Of a DNA stretch of 64,000 nt, positions 26,469 to 37,058 are shown in pieces. The stretch's first letter is position 1, and each line of letters opens with the position of its first letter. The stretch comes from Histoplasma ohiense. Lineage: Eukaryota > Ascomycota > Eurotiomycetes > Onygenales > Ajellomycetaceae. The notes under the pieces are model-generated. The model was not told where the DNA came from. It did not search any database and worked only from the letters and a program-made list of their open reading frames with translations. The stretch spans positions 2,852,001 through 2,916,000 of the forward strand of contig JAEVHH010000004.1 of the NCBI GenBank assembly GCA_017607445.1, written 5' to 3'. Position numbers and translations under genes: made by a program.

Positions 26469-27612
26469 TTGAGGAGGCGTTTAGTATTTTTGCTCTCATG
26501 ACTATCACTAATACCTCTCGATAGGCAGTTTCCATGATCTGCCGAGGATTGATACATGGGCACACAGTTCCTCACCCGTAGAAAAGGCCTAGACTAAACA
26601 TGAGGCGATCTTCACGGATGCGGATGCCACCGATCACCGAATTTGCCCCATCCAATTGACGACGGGCTTCATCAGCTGAGCAGCTCAAATCTCGTACAGA
26701 CATACAGACATCGTTTCGCCCTTTTCAAAATATCTGGATTGATCGAGAAGTTGGGAGTTAGGTTCCAAGTTGTTCATTGTGGGGACGAGCATTTGCATTA
26801 CAAAGCACGATTCCCGAACCTTTCACACTGATTGAATCCCTTCTGAGGCTTCAGGGCTAGATTGTCTGTTTTCCCATTCTGATTCCAACCAACGCATGTC
26901 TGGAGCGGAATCTGCGAGGGCCGACTTGCATGCCAAGGGCGATTCTGCATCGGTGGCTCTCTCGTATTGAAGGTGAAGTGAAGTGTGAGGCCCGGGTTGG
27001 CGGGAAGCTGAGTAATTGGGAGCGCGGTGATATTCCGGTTGGCTCCGGAGTACGAGTATGGTTTCGCTGGTGGGAATGTGATGGAGCACATTGGGGCGCT
27101 GTTGTGAATGATTTCAAGTTTCTAGAGTACTGGTATGCAGCGTAGGCGATTTGTGGCCAGAAAATAAATAGCGGTAGAAAACGACCAGTGAGAGAAAACC
27201 AGAAATGAGATGACTGATGATTGAGCAAAAGCGGTGGATTTAGCAACTGCGAGTTTTCATCCTCCCAGAGCTTCTAACTAGTAAATATACATTGGGGTTA
27301 AGATTCAGGATCGGAGTTGCTCGTGAGTTGAGGTCCTGCACGGTATGAAAAGTTGCCTCCATTAACACATCTATGTCGAGGTGATCGTTGATATCGATTT
27401 GATGTTGAGATATAGTACATTATTTTTGGTCGAAATTGGATACCCGCCCGCGTTCACTCGGATTTTGCACCCAAGCCGAAGGCCGTCGGGCACCGCTGGT
27501 CATGGCTCAAGTAGATTAATAATTGCACGGTGTTGCGCGGGAGATTGGATATTGAGCGCACGCCGAGGGACCACTTGGGGAAGGAGGAGGATATACACCT
27601 TGGCCGAAGGAG

Positions 27613-27619
27613 TATATAA
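27613..27619 (+). promoter_or_regulatory. Likely TATA box of the GST gene
   Basis: TATATAA inside AGTATATAAG, 141 bp upstream of the GST start codon at 27760. This is the best TATA element in the region and fits a regulated stress gene. The assignment is by position only. Confidence 0.5.
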
Positions 27620-27759
27620 GACATGTTCAATTGCCGTCCTCTGAGCTCACAATTATAAGAAGAAAGAAAGAAAAGAAAAAAGGCATTCTTAAACACTCTA
27701 AGGAAAAGGAAATCCAGAATCTAGGAAAACACAAGGATTGAAATACCGCAGAGGGAAAG

Positions 27760-28503
27760 ATGGCACAACAACCCAAACCTCTCGTCCTGCATGGCAAACT
27801 TATCGGCCCCAATCCATTCAAAGTAGCCCTGATCCTCGGCGAGCTAAACCTCCCCTACACCATCGACCCCATCGAATTAACCGACGTGAAAACTCCCGCC
27901 GTCATCTCCCTTAACCCCAACGGCCGCCTCCCAGCCCTCACCGACCCAAACACAGGCCTCACGATCTGGGAATCCGGCGCAATCATCGAATACCTAGTAG
28001 CCACGTACGATAACGGACCAAAGCGCAAGCTGAGCTTCGAGCCCGGCAGTATAGACCACTGGCATGCCATCCAGTGGCTGCACTTCCAAATGTCCGGTCA
28101 GGGTCCGTATTTCGGACAGTCGTTCTGGTTTCAGAACCACCATCCGGAGATTTTGCCCAGCGCGATTACGCGGTATGAGAATGAGGTGAGACGGGTTTGC
28201 AGTGTGTTGGATGGGTGGTTGGGGGGCAGGCTGGGGGTTAGTGGTGGCGGGATTGGGAAGGAAAGGAAGTATCTCGTTGCAGAGAAGTGTTCGTTTGTGG
28301 ACTTGGCGTTTATCCCGTGGCAAGAGAATGTACAGAAGTGTATTCGTTATGGCGCGGATGGGGGTGCGTTTGATCAGGAGAAGGAGTTCCCCCATATGCA
28401 TGCTTGGCTCGAGCGGATAAAGGGCCGCGAGGCTGTGAAGAAGGCCTTCGTGGCGCGTGCGGAGGCTAAAAAGGGCCAGACGGAACGGGAGGTGAAGAAG
28501 TAG
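27760..28503 (+). CDS. Glutathione S-transferase
   Basis: Single exon, 247 residues, normal for a cytosolic fungal GST. It conjugates glutathione to electrophiles. The N-terminal thioredoxin-like domain (about 8-90) has the glutathione-binding loop before a cis-Pro (NPNGRLPAL) and the WESGAIIEYL helix, where E-S contact the glutathione gamma-glutamyl group. The helical C-terminal domain (about 100-230) carries the fold-capping block CSFVDLAFIPW. The pattern is closest to Ure2-like/fungal GSTs (GTT/theta-like groups), but the C-terminal insert LGGRLGVSGGG before it makes an exact subclass unsafe. The start is supported by a purine at -3 (AAGATGG) and by the family-typical first strand (KPLVLHGKLIGPNPFKV). 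No introns. It diverges from the Nrd1-like gene and converges on the Ecl1-type gene. Confidence 0.92.
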   Translation: MAQQPKPLVLHGKLIGPNPFKVALILGELNLPYTIDPIELTDVKTPAVISLNPNGRLPALTDPNTGLTIWESGAIIEYLVATYDNGPKRKLSFEPGSIDHWHAIQWLHFQMSGQGPYFGQSFWFQNHHPEILPSAITRYENEVRRVCSVLDGWLGGRLGVSGGGIGKERKYLVAEKCSFVDLAFIPWQENVQKCIRYGADGGAFDQEKEFPHMHAWLERIKGREAVKKAFVARAEAKKGQTEREVKK

Positions 28504-29036
28504 GTTGTGGAGTGCGGCGGTTTTTGGAGGTAACGATTGTGGGTTGGGATAGTGATGAGAGCATTCAGCTAATTGGATAAGAATGCCGATGCTATGTAAT
28601 TGAAACAACAATGAGGTATATGCATATATTAAGAATTCATCACTTCTCATTCTCAACGAAGACTCCCTTGTGTTTTTTCATCTCACTCCTTGTTTCTCCC
28701 TTTCTACCCCTTCATTCATACATCTTTGTAGTTATGAAATATAAACAATACTGAGACAGGTATGTGGATTAACATGTTGACAGAATGAAACAAAGTAAAA
28801 AGCACATCTGAACTGGAAGGAAAGCAGTGTACACATAATCATACCATGGCCATATAGAGCCATGACATAGAAGAACAAAACCACATGGGAAAGGAGAAAG
28901 ACACAAATAATGGTGGTGGAACATGTGAGACCTGCATGCATGCAGTTGATGCATCGTTCATTGTCATTAGTCATGAAAACATAAAAGAGGGGTAGGGAGA
29001 AAATGTGTGCATAGGAGACAGAAGGAATAAAATTAT
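28504..29036. other. Convergent 3' intergenic region (GST / Ecl1-type gene)
   Basis: 533 bp between two stop codons facing each other. Nothing beyond expected 3' UTRs is seen. Confidence 0.7.
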
Positions 29037-30461
29037 TCAATCCTCGCAATGTAATTTACGCTGACCATGACCACGGCCAGAATCTCGGGTTGCACAGATA
29101 GAAGCAGAATGCTCAACAACCTTCCCGTGCCCTAAATTTTCCTGGCGAAGAAGATAACTACCATCACCACCACCCACCGTCACTGTCTTCTTCTCATTTT
29201 CAGCGGTTGTCGTGGAGAAAGCATCATCATTTGGATCTGCAATGATGTACGGCATGACGAGATCGAAATTCCGTGTGGTGTTCATGCCGCTGTCTACATT
29301 GTGACGGGGAGAGAATGAAGGTCGTTGATGATGTGTTGTCAGATGTGGTGGGGGATGAGTAGTGGTAGCCATATATGCAGCTGGCTCGGTAGGGCTGTCC
29401 AGTAATGATGAAGCAGCAGATGTTGTTGGTGAGTGCGCTAGGGACGGTACCTGGATGGTGCTTTGGCCGCCAGTTGTGGAGACGCTGGCAGAGCTATGGT
29501 GGGCTATGGGGACGGGACGGGGATGGATGGTTTCATCGTCATTATTGATGATGTCGTTAGAAGTACCATTTTCGTCTGCAATTTTGAAGTCGGTGGTGTT
29601 GCTTGTGTTGCTGCCGTTATCCGTGACAATATTGGATGGTGCTGACTTTTGAAATAGGGATAGATAACGGAATGCTTCGCTGGACATTAAGGGATTGGTA
29701 GCTCGGTGAGGAATCTTTGGTTTCCACTCGGAGTCCAGTTCTGAGGCGGTGCCTTTTTGATTGTCCACGGGTATTCGAATTGGAGGAGACGGGGAACTTG
29801 ACGCTGGCTGCGTGGGAGCCATTGGAACACCAATGGATTTAGACGCAACGGATGATGAGGGGGATGCAGGAGGAGAAAGTTTAGAGGAAGTCATTCTTCC
29901 AGATGTCATTTGAAAGGTGTCAGGGGGTTTGGTTGAATCCTTTCGACGACAGCTGCATGCACGAGGTTAGAGTATGGAATAATGTGATGGAGAAAGATCT
30001 TCGTTTGAGGAACTTTGGATCGATGCATATATTGGTGTTTAGGGTAATGTACCTTTCACTGCAGTAGAGAAATGAATCACTTGGAATCATAATCTGTCTC
30101 TCGCACGTGGTACTGCATCATTGTCAGCAAAATAAAACAGATCAATCAATGCATAGAGGACGAGAAGGACGAGAAACATATATCGCAAACGACTGTAGGA
30201 TCTAACTAGAACATACCAGAACTGAAGGAAAACAGTGGCCATGAAGCGATCTTCCTCGTCGTTAGGCCCAACTCCTTGCTTAACCGCACCTGGCCAGGCG
30301 GTTCGTTTCCGAGACCTTGGCAGAGAGGGATTCGAGGTAGTTGGCCTGGCGACAAATTGACGGACAACTCGCTGGCCTCTTAACGATATAACAGGTTTCT
30401 GGACATTGTCGCAGGCTGGGGGGAGAAGAGTGCGTTTATTGTGAGAGGGTGAAGATGGCAT
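29037..30461 (-). CDS. Ecl1/2/3-type zinc-binding protein (3 exons)
   Basis: Exons (coding order) 30461-30217, 30112-30053 and 29952-29037 join to 406 residues. Introns are 104 bp (30113-30216, GTATGT...GCAG) and 100 bp (29953-30052, GTACAT...GCAG). The middle exon is only 60 bp and holds most of the key motif. The joined protein carries C82-x2-C85-x13-C99-x3-C103 in the context FCTTCERQ...YCSESCRRKD, the signature of the Ecl1/2/3 zinc-binding family (extender of chronological lifespan in fission yeast). Those proteins act in stress response and lifespan. The rest is disordered, rich in Ser, Thr, Pro and His, and longer than the small yeast proteins, as usual in filamentous fungi. No separate exon scores as a known protein, so the gene is easy to miss. 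Confidence 0.85.
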
Positions 30462-32248
30462 GACGAGGGGTTAGCGGATATCCGATATATGGGAGCGGGA
30501 CAACGGCGTTGTTGATGGGTCATGAGGGCGGTGAGACCACCTGCTATAATTGGACGGCCGCTAGTTTAAGCCCCGGTGGAAGGGACATCAGATATTTCTG
30601 TATTGCGAAATATGGATGTGGAAATGGATGGGCAAAAAGACAGCTATAACGAGCGTAGTCAGAGGCGTTGTTGCTTGATAGATAGATAGTCGGGCGTTAT
30701 CTGAGGGCGCAGGAGCAGAACAGACATCTGGTATTCTTTAAATACCCGTCCTTTAGGTACTTCTTTCCCTTCTCTTATCTTTAGTTTTATCTATCTTTAT
30801 ATCCTTTCTTTACGGCTTGCCTCTCTGCTGGCCTGGGCTGCGGCTGGGTCTCCCGTCCCGTCTCCACAGCTTATAAGGCGTGACGACGGGATTGGATAGC
30901 GTTATCTCTTTTCTTTCTCCCCACGCCTTTCCCTCGCCGTTTTTCGAGGCCTTCTTTTGACCTCTGCCTGTGGCACTCTATCTGATCTCAGCCGCCAAGT
31001 ACAAGTACAGGTACAGATGTACTGTACATGGACAGATCAGTCCCGTCGCTATCCGAAGTGAAGCCGCAGCCAGGAACACGTTGTAATTGGCTAATTTTGC
31101 CTCTGGCAGGGGTTCAGGCCCTTAGCAACGAAGCGCTTGGCTGTGAACACTGGCCGAACGGGAGAAGATCACTGTGGGGAGCCTGTACTCCAGACATCCA
31201 TCAGCAACTTGACTCAAGGAATCATTAGCCAAGCCTGGAAGCCCTCAACGGAGTGGGGACATGGCGTGCTCTCTCTCGCTGACATCAATGATACTGCATG
31301 AAATGATGAAGGTTCTCACTGGTGGGTTACTTCTTTTTTTTTTTTTTTTGTTCTTTCCCTTCTCCTTCTCGTTGCGCGATTTCGCAATCAGAGATATGAG
31401 AATTTGCGTATCTCGCCGACTTATTTCTCGCTTCTCCTCATACTTTCTCTTATCTTGAGTTCTGCGCAGGGATCAAGGGCAAATCATAAATACTGATAGG
31501 TATTTAAATGACTAGCATAGATAAGTCGGGTTCTATATATAGATGGCACAAAACAAGGTTTTGTCAAACAGAAGAGAATGTCCATGATGCTTTCTTTCAT
31601 CTTCTCTTTGTTCATGAGATCATGGTAAAAAGTCAAGTTGAAACAAATTGGTGACCACGCAGACGGGCCTCGGGAGATATAAGGTTACCTAGGTATAGAC
31701 AGAACCATAACCGCAGTCGAAGTTAGAATTGAACTTGCCTAATCACAGACAGCAAACAGGGACCTTTCAAACAATATGCAGATGAGAGAGTGTATGTATA
31801 CATATGTATCTATCCTTTATACCACTTATATCATCATCCACTAATAATGTCTTCCCTCTCAGTTGACAACTCCCATTCGAAACATGTTGATTTGGCTTCA
31901 CTCATACTGTTTCAGGCAACTCTATTCCGTGGTTCGGCCGGGATCCAATACTTAAAAGAAGCGAAGTAGGAAACCCTATTGATACATAATCAATACTTCA
32001 AGAAGGCTAAGTTATCCTTTGTCCCAAACCCAGTGCCGATTCGAGGAAAAGCCAAGATGAGGTTAACTCTGGCCAGTCAAAGAAATGTGTTGGTAGATAC
32101 TTTAACTTGCAAGCAAGGTAAGGTTGAGGAGAGAGATCAAAACGGGAATGTTCAATCAATAGGCGAATGAAAGTGGCGAGAAAAACAAAAATTAAAATTA
32201 AAATTAAATTAAAAATTTGGGATATCAAAATTAAGTGAAATACACTCG
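30462..32248. other. Upstream region of the Ecl1-type gene
   Basis: 1.8 kb between the Ecl1-type start and the Swc2 stop, both on the minus strand. It contains a CT-rich stretch (30740-30960), the self-complementary GTACTGTACATGG-like cluster near 31017-31031, and a T15 run at about 31335. No gene supported. Confidence 0.6.
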
Positions 32249-34600
32249 TCACCCCCCTTCAACTTCATCCCCAACCCTACTCCTACCTGCGCTTCTCGTA
32301 TTCCCGCTGTCGCTTTCACCCACTGTTCCACCGCCACTGCCGTCGTCACCTACTAAAACCGCAGTCGGCGGTGGTGGTGCATTCGGCGCCAAAAACCTCT
32401 CAGGAACCCCTCTAGCGCCCACCCCGATAGGCCCTACAAAACATCCTAGCAACCCACTCCACGCATACCGATTGGCTAGCGTCTGACGGATTTCGCGGTA
32501 CGCAACGGCGTTGGCGTACGGGAGCTTTGTTTCTGGGTCACGGTAATGGGCTGGGCGGGAGGTTATGGGACAGAGTTCTTGGGTGATTTCTGTTTTGGGG
32601 GGAAAGGTTAGTATTGGTCAGCGTTATGGTGTTTCGTTTTCTTCTTTTTCTTTCTTCCTTATTTTCTTTCAATGGTTACGGCCAAGTCGGAAGGGAACAA
32701 ATATAATAGAGGAGGGAGTCGTGGTGGCAGTAGGAGCAAAGGGAGGAGAGGAGGGCTTACTCTGTAGCTTTTGTGGTTTGCGAGAGTTGAAGAATATGTT
32801 AAATTCTTCTCGTTCTTGTGGGGTTTTATTTTCGAAGCTTTCGAGGATTAGCAGGTTACGGGATGAATATTCGATCGTTGGAGGTGGTGTAGGTATAGGT
32901 AGTTGTGATTGTTCTGGTTGAGCTTCTAGTGGTTGGGCGGTAGGAGGGTGTGTGAGCGGAGATTTTGATTCAGATTGCATCTGAATCTGTGTTCGCTGAT
33001 CTTGAGCATCTCTGATATTCTCATCGATATGTATGGTTGGTGGTGGTGCGGGTTGTTTGTCCTGTGGCTGCTGTAATAAAGATGGTGATGCCACTGCTGC
33101 TGCTGCTGCTGTTGGGTTTCCTTCAGACCTAGTTACCATTTCTATCCGCGGAAATAGCTTCTTGGATTCTTGATTCTCCGGTTTGGTTGGCAGCAGGGTC
33201 GATTCCGATCCCTTCGACGTGACTTCAGAAGATTCCGGGATCGCTTCAGTCATTGATGTTCCTTCCGTTGATACTGATTGAGACGGTGGAGTTTTTGAGG
33301 GTGGTTCAGGCACCGTCGAGGATTTTGATGCCTCAGGTACTTGTCCCGGTACTGGTTGTGCCTGCGTAGAAGATGGCGTTTGGCCAGATATGGCAGACAC
33401 CTGCGCTGTATCATCTTTCATAGCGGCGTAAATATGAATCCCATCCAAAAAATTTGATGGCTCTTGCGGCGATGTAAAAGTGATCTGCTGTTCCGGTTGG
33501 CAATCTTTCTTCGTTTCCTGCGTTTGCCCCTCTACTGCCGGTTTCCCAGCCGGCGTATCTGGACTTTTTTCCTGAAGTGGTGGGATAATTTTATCACCAC
33601 CTTCGTCCCCAACCCTGTCCGTCTTCTTAGATTTCCCCCTCCTAGGAGAATGCCCATTATCCTTAACACCCTTTTTTTTCTTCTCCACCTCCGGCACCCG
33701 TCTAATTTCCTTCGTACCGACCTGTGTCAGTTTCCCATTAACCCATTTCGCAAGTCCACTCCACCATGTCGCAACAGCGCCTTCCAGTCTGCGATTCTGC
33801 AACGCGGCTAATTTCGCCTTTTGCTCCTCACTTCGTTTTCTCTCCATCTGTTCCCACCGGTTCAAGCTCTTACTATTCAGCCTCTCTGTCTTTGCTGCCT
33901 CCGCCAATCGCTCCTGCTGCGTCATCACTTTCGGTTTCAATTTCTCCTTGCGCCTTGCGGCCTCCTCCATCGTCGCTATCAGTCTCACTCGCCTCTGTTC
34001 ACTATCCTTTAACCTCGCGTGCGTGAGCTCCTTGTTCTGCATCGTCTGCCTTCTAGACGAGGAACGAGTTGGACCATCCTCTGGTGTCGGCAACCACGAT
34101 ACCCGCTCCGATTTCTTCTTAGGGCGCGGCTGCACACCCCCAGTCTCACTGGCCTCCTTCGTCGCGGTCGGGTCAATCTTCACCCTTTTCCGAAACGCCG
34201 GAATCCTCATCATACTGTCCTGCTCCTTCCGCTTCCTCGCCAGCCGCTCCGCTCTAGCCTGTCTCTCGAGCTCCTTCTCTCCTTCTAGCTCATCCTCCTG
34301 CGCATTAGGGCCCTGGTCATCTTCGTCATCTGATGAAGAATCAAGTTGCATGTCATCCACTTCATCCTCAGCAACTTCACCTTCCTCCCCCGCGGCACCT
34401 TCATCGCCACTTGTGAATTCTTCATCATCTTCATCTTCCGCGAACAGGAGGGCGAGTTCGTCGTCGGCCTCTGCATCAAGAAGCGCACCCATGTTCTTGC
34501 CCGCGGTGCTCCGCCGGGCTCGTCCCTCCACAAGGCTTTCGACGGGTTCGTCATCGGAGCTGGTGCTGGTACTAGTCATTGGTGAGTCGTCTGGTGCCAT
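32249..34600 (-). CDS. swc2: Swc2/Vps72 (YL1 family), H2A.Z-binding subunit of SWR1
   Basis: Two exons, 34600-32761 and 32589-32249, join to 726 residues. The intron is 171 bp (32590-32760, GTAAGC...ACAG). Swc2 recognises H2A.Z-H2B dimers and helps the SWR1 complex deposit them in promoter nucleosomes. The N-terminal YL1 domain starts at RRSTAGKNMGALLDAE (about 29). A very acidic stretch (about 50-105), expected to contact histones, follows, then a basic helical block up to about 300. The middle 300 residues are disordered. The short YL1_C domain (about 615-649) lies wholly in exon 2: ITQELCPITSRPAHYRDP then LPYANAVAYREIR. The junction restores this domain exactly, which confirms the splice. 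A long frame on the opposite strand at the 5' end is a codon-bias shadow. Confidence 0.93.
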
Positions 34601-37058
34601 TGGAGCTAAGGGGTATAAGGAAAGTGGGCAGGTCTGCTCGATGGATATTGGCGCCTTTCGAGAAGGACTGAAACGGTCTTGGAGATATTACGACGATAGT
34701 TAAGATATAACTTTCTATAGAAGAGGAAACATGATCGGTGGCGGCGGCATATCTCCACAGAGGTTGGAAAATTAATAGGCGCACTTAGGGTAGACGCGAC
34801 GTACGAACTGAGGAATATTCTATTAAACCATCACCCCTTTATGGTGGCAGCCGATAAGGGTTAATAAAAGAGAAACTTTTCCAGCTGTTGTATTTTCCGT
34901 CTCTTTGGGTCCAAAGATGCTTGCTTAGATAAACAACCTCAAATTGTGGCTAGCTACGGAGTAGTGGATTCCAGACGCCACTTTAAGGTTTGTGCCACAC
35001 GACCAAAGACGGATGGCATCTTTAAACTTAAACAAATACCTTGACGCGTCTACACCCACATGCTTGGAATCTTCGATTTAAGCATGCAAAATAAAAGTCT
35101 TACGACAAAACTCGTCCCCAGACCACCCGTTTACTGAATATTGAGTGACCATTACCATTTGACTGAGAAACATATATCCCATGTTTTCGAAGTCTAGACC
35201 TATGGTTGTTAGCCAAGGCTTCCTGGATACTCCCAATATTAGGTATTATTAGCTGCTGGTAAGGATTGGCAGGACAAATGAATTTGGTTTTCCCCTTATT
35301 CTCCACAGGCGGCTTAATTTCCCTAACGCTGAAGGGTCCTAGGAGTTTTGGTGGAAAACATGTTTCATAAACCGAAACGTTGGGCGATTATTGGATGATG
35401 ATGATCTGATTTTCATGCATGCGAATCAAGTGCAGCATTTTTCGTGGTCCCTTGTTTTGTTTGGCTGTTGAGCCCGAGGATTACACTGAGATGCGGGGTG
35501 CGGGATTGAGATAGTCATGACCATTTATACGTAGATGTATGCCAATTGATAGCGGAGGTGAGGCATGGCGTGCTATCGATGGGTTTCTGTTCAATTTCCG
35601 ATACTGCAGGCACAGAGCATGTTCTGTGAAGGTTCGGTTCCCGTGGGATTGGGTTGATTGGTAAGAAATAACTAACTCACGGGTTTGAAACCCAGTCTGT
35701 GGCTGCGGGGACGGCAAATGTGATGCACGCTCTTCGTTGGCCCGAAAAATAATAGAAAGAACGAGATTCAACTTACTTTGGTCGGAGTCCATGTTGACGT
35801 TTCAGCCATACGTATGTATCCTGGGAAGGGAGTGGCGGGCTGTTTTCTCTAAGCCACCCATGAGGACACAAAAGGGTGTCAGAATTAGCCGGGAAATGGA
35901 CCGCAGGTTGTTGTCAAAGGGATCAAATGCTCAAAGACAAGAGGATTGTGGCTGATATACAGAGCGTTGCTTTGTCCGTTCTGATCTCGAACGAAACAGG
36001 ACTTCGCTCCTAAACGGCGCTAAACCGCTTGTGGCCAGCCCAAACAGGTGCCATAAGCCTCATCCTGATCACTTCCTCTTCCACTCGATCAACCTTCTCA
36101 TCCTCATCCTCATCCTCATCCTCAACTTCATCTCTTCTTCTTCTTCCCTTCTTTCCCTGTCTCTGCCGTCTCTTCTTCACCCTCCTCTATGTCCCATCCC
36201 GTGTCTTTTCCGTCTACTTCGCATTTTCAAGTCTCCTTTTCTTTTCCATTCATTTTTGTCTCCCTGCCTTACTAATAAACTCCCCCCTTTTAGCCCTTTT
36301 CTTTGACCTCCACCACCGCCCCCTGACTGGTGCTTTTGTTCGCTCACGTCTTCCACGCTTAGTTAACCTACCTGCTTTGCTTCCTCGAACAAGCCTCACC
36401 AATTTGTGTCTAAGACCTTTGCCTCCTTAGAATTCCTCCACGTCCCCTGTCTCGACGACATACTATTCTACCTTTACTTACGCCTAGCTTCGGACATTTC
36501 CCACGGCGTCTTTTTCGATAGATTTTTAATAAACTGGATATGTTTCTGTGAAGAGACCTCAGTCATCTCTCCGTCTTACTCTGCTTCTATAACACGACGC
36601 GGCTCCAAATATAACTCACCCAAAACGGAGTCTGTCTAATTACGTCCTTATTGCCCAGACCTCCGTTCGTACTTTGCCCCATCCGGCTTTGAAACTACAG
36701 TCGATATCGATTCGTGCGTTCCTTCGGCGTAATACCTTTGATTTAGCTTCCTCAATAACACCCTGCAAGGCTATCTATCCGTCCATTGCAGTGCGATCCG
36801 AGTTGCTCGCCATCGAGTGTTGGAAGTTTATAATCGAGATAATTACATTTTCTGCAATACCTGCGTAATAGACACCTGGATCGAAGGGGCCGTTTGAGAG
36901 ATCTACAGGCCTAATATATTATTGCCTATGATTTTCCCAAGCTCCAGAGATCCCGCAGTTCCTATTTGATCCGACGCTTGGTAATCCTATCTTCTCCGAG
37001 AGAAGTTTGAGATTTTGAAAGTAACCTTCTACCCGGGCATAAGACAGCTTAATCTATA
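34601..37058. other. Divergent upstream region of Swc2 and Pumilio genes
   Basis: 2.5 kb shared by two divergent genes. From about 36050 to 36480 the plus strand is strongly pyrimidine-rich, as in many fungal promoters and leaders. A (CTCATC)n run sits inside it. A TACGGAGTA word occurs at 34955. No gene supported. Confidence 0.6.
36096..36123. repeat. (CTCATC)n repeat
   Basis: About four and a half hexamer units in the pyrimidine-rich leader region of the Pumilio gene. Confidence 0.85.

Larger units (their letters stand above)
23050..27759. other. 4.7 kb shared upstream region of Nrd1-like and GST genes
   Basis: The two flanking genes diverge from here. No gene supported on either strand. 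The Nrd1-proximal part (23.7-24.0 kb) is extremely purine-rich on the plus strand, i.e. pyrimidine-rich in the sense of the Nrd1 transcript. Short frames around 26.8-27.2 kb on both strands show no recognisable domain. Distinct repeats are listed separately. Confidence 0.55.

Noticed and set aside
26798..27246. Overlapping minus-strand frames of 88-129 codons upstream of the GST
   Set aside because: Three frames are open at once, which is typical of chance. None shows a domain or a plausible splice chain.
33948..34703. 251-codon plus-strand frame rich in Ser
   Set aside because: It lies antisense to the acidic coding region of Swc2, where Asp/Glu/Ser codons read as Ser/Leu on the other strand. 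No motif of its own.
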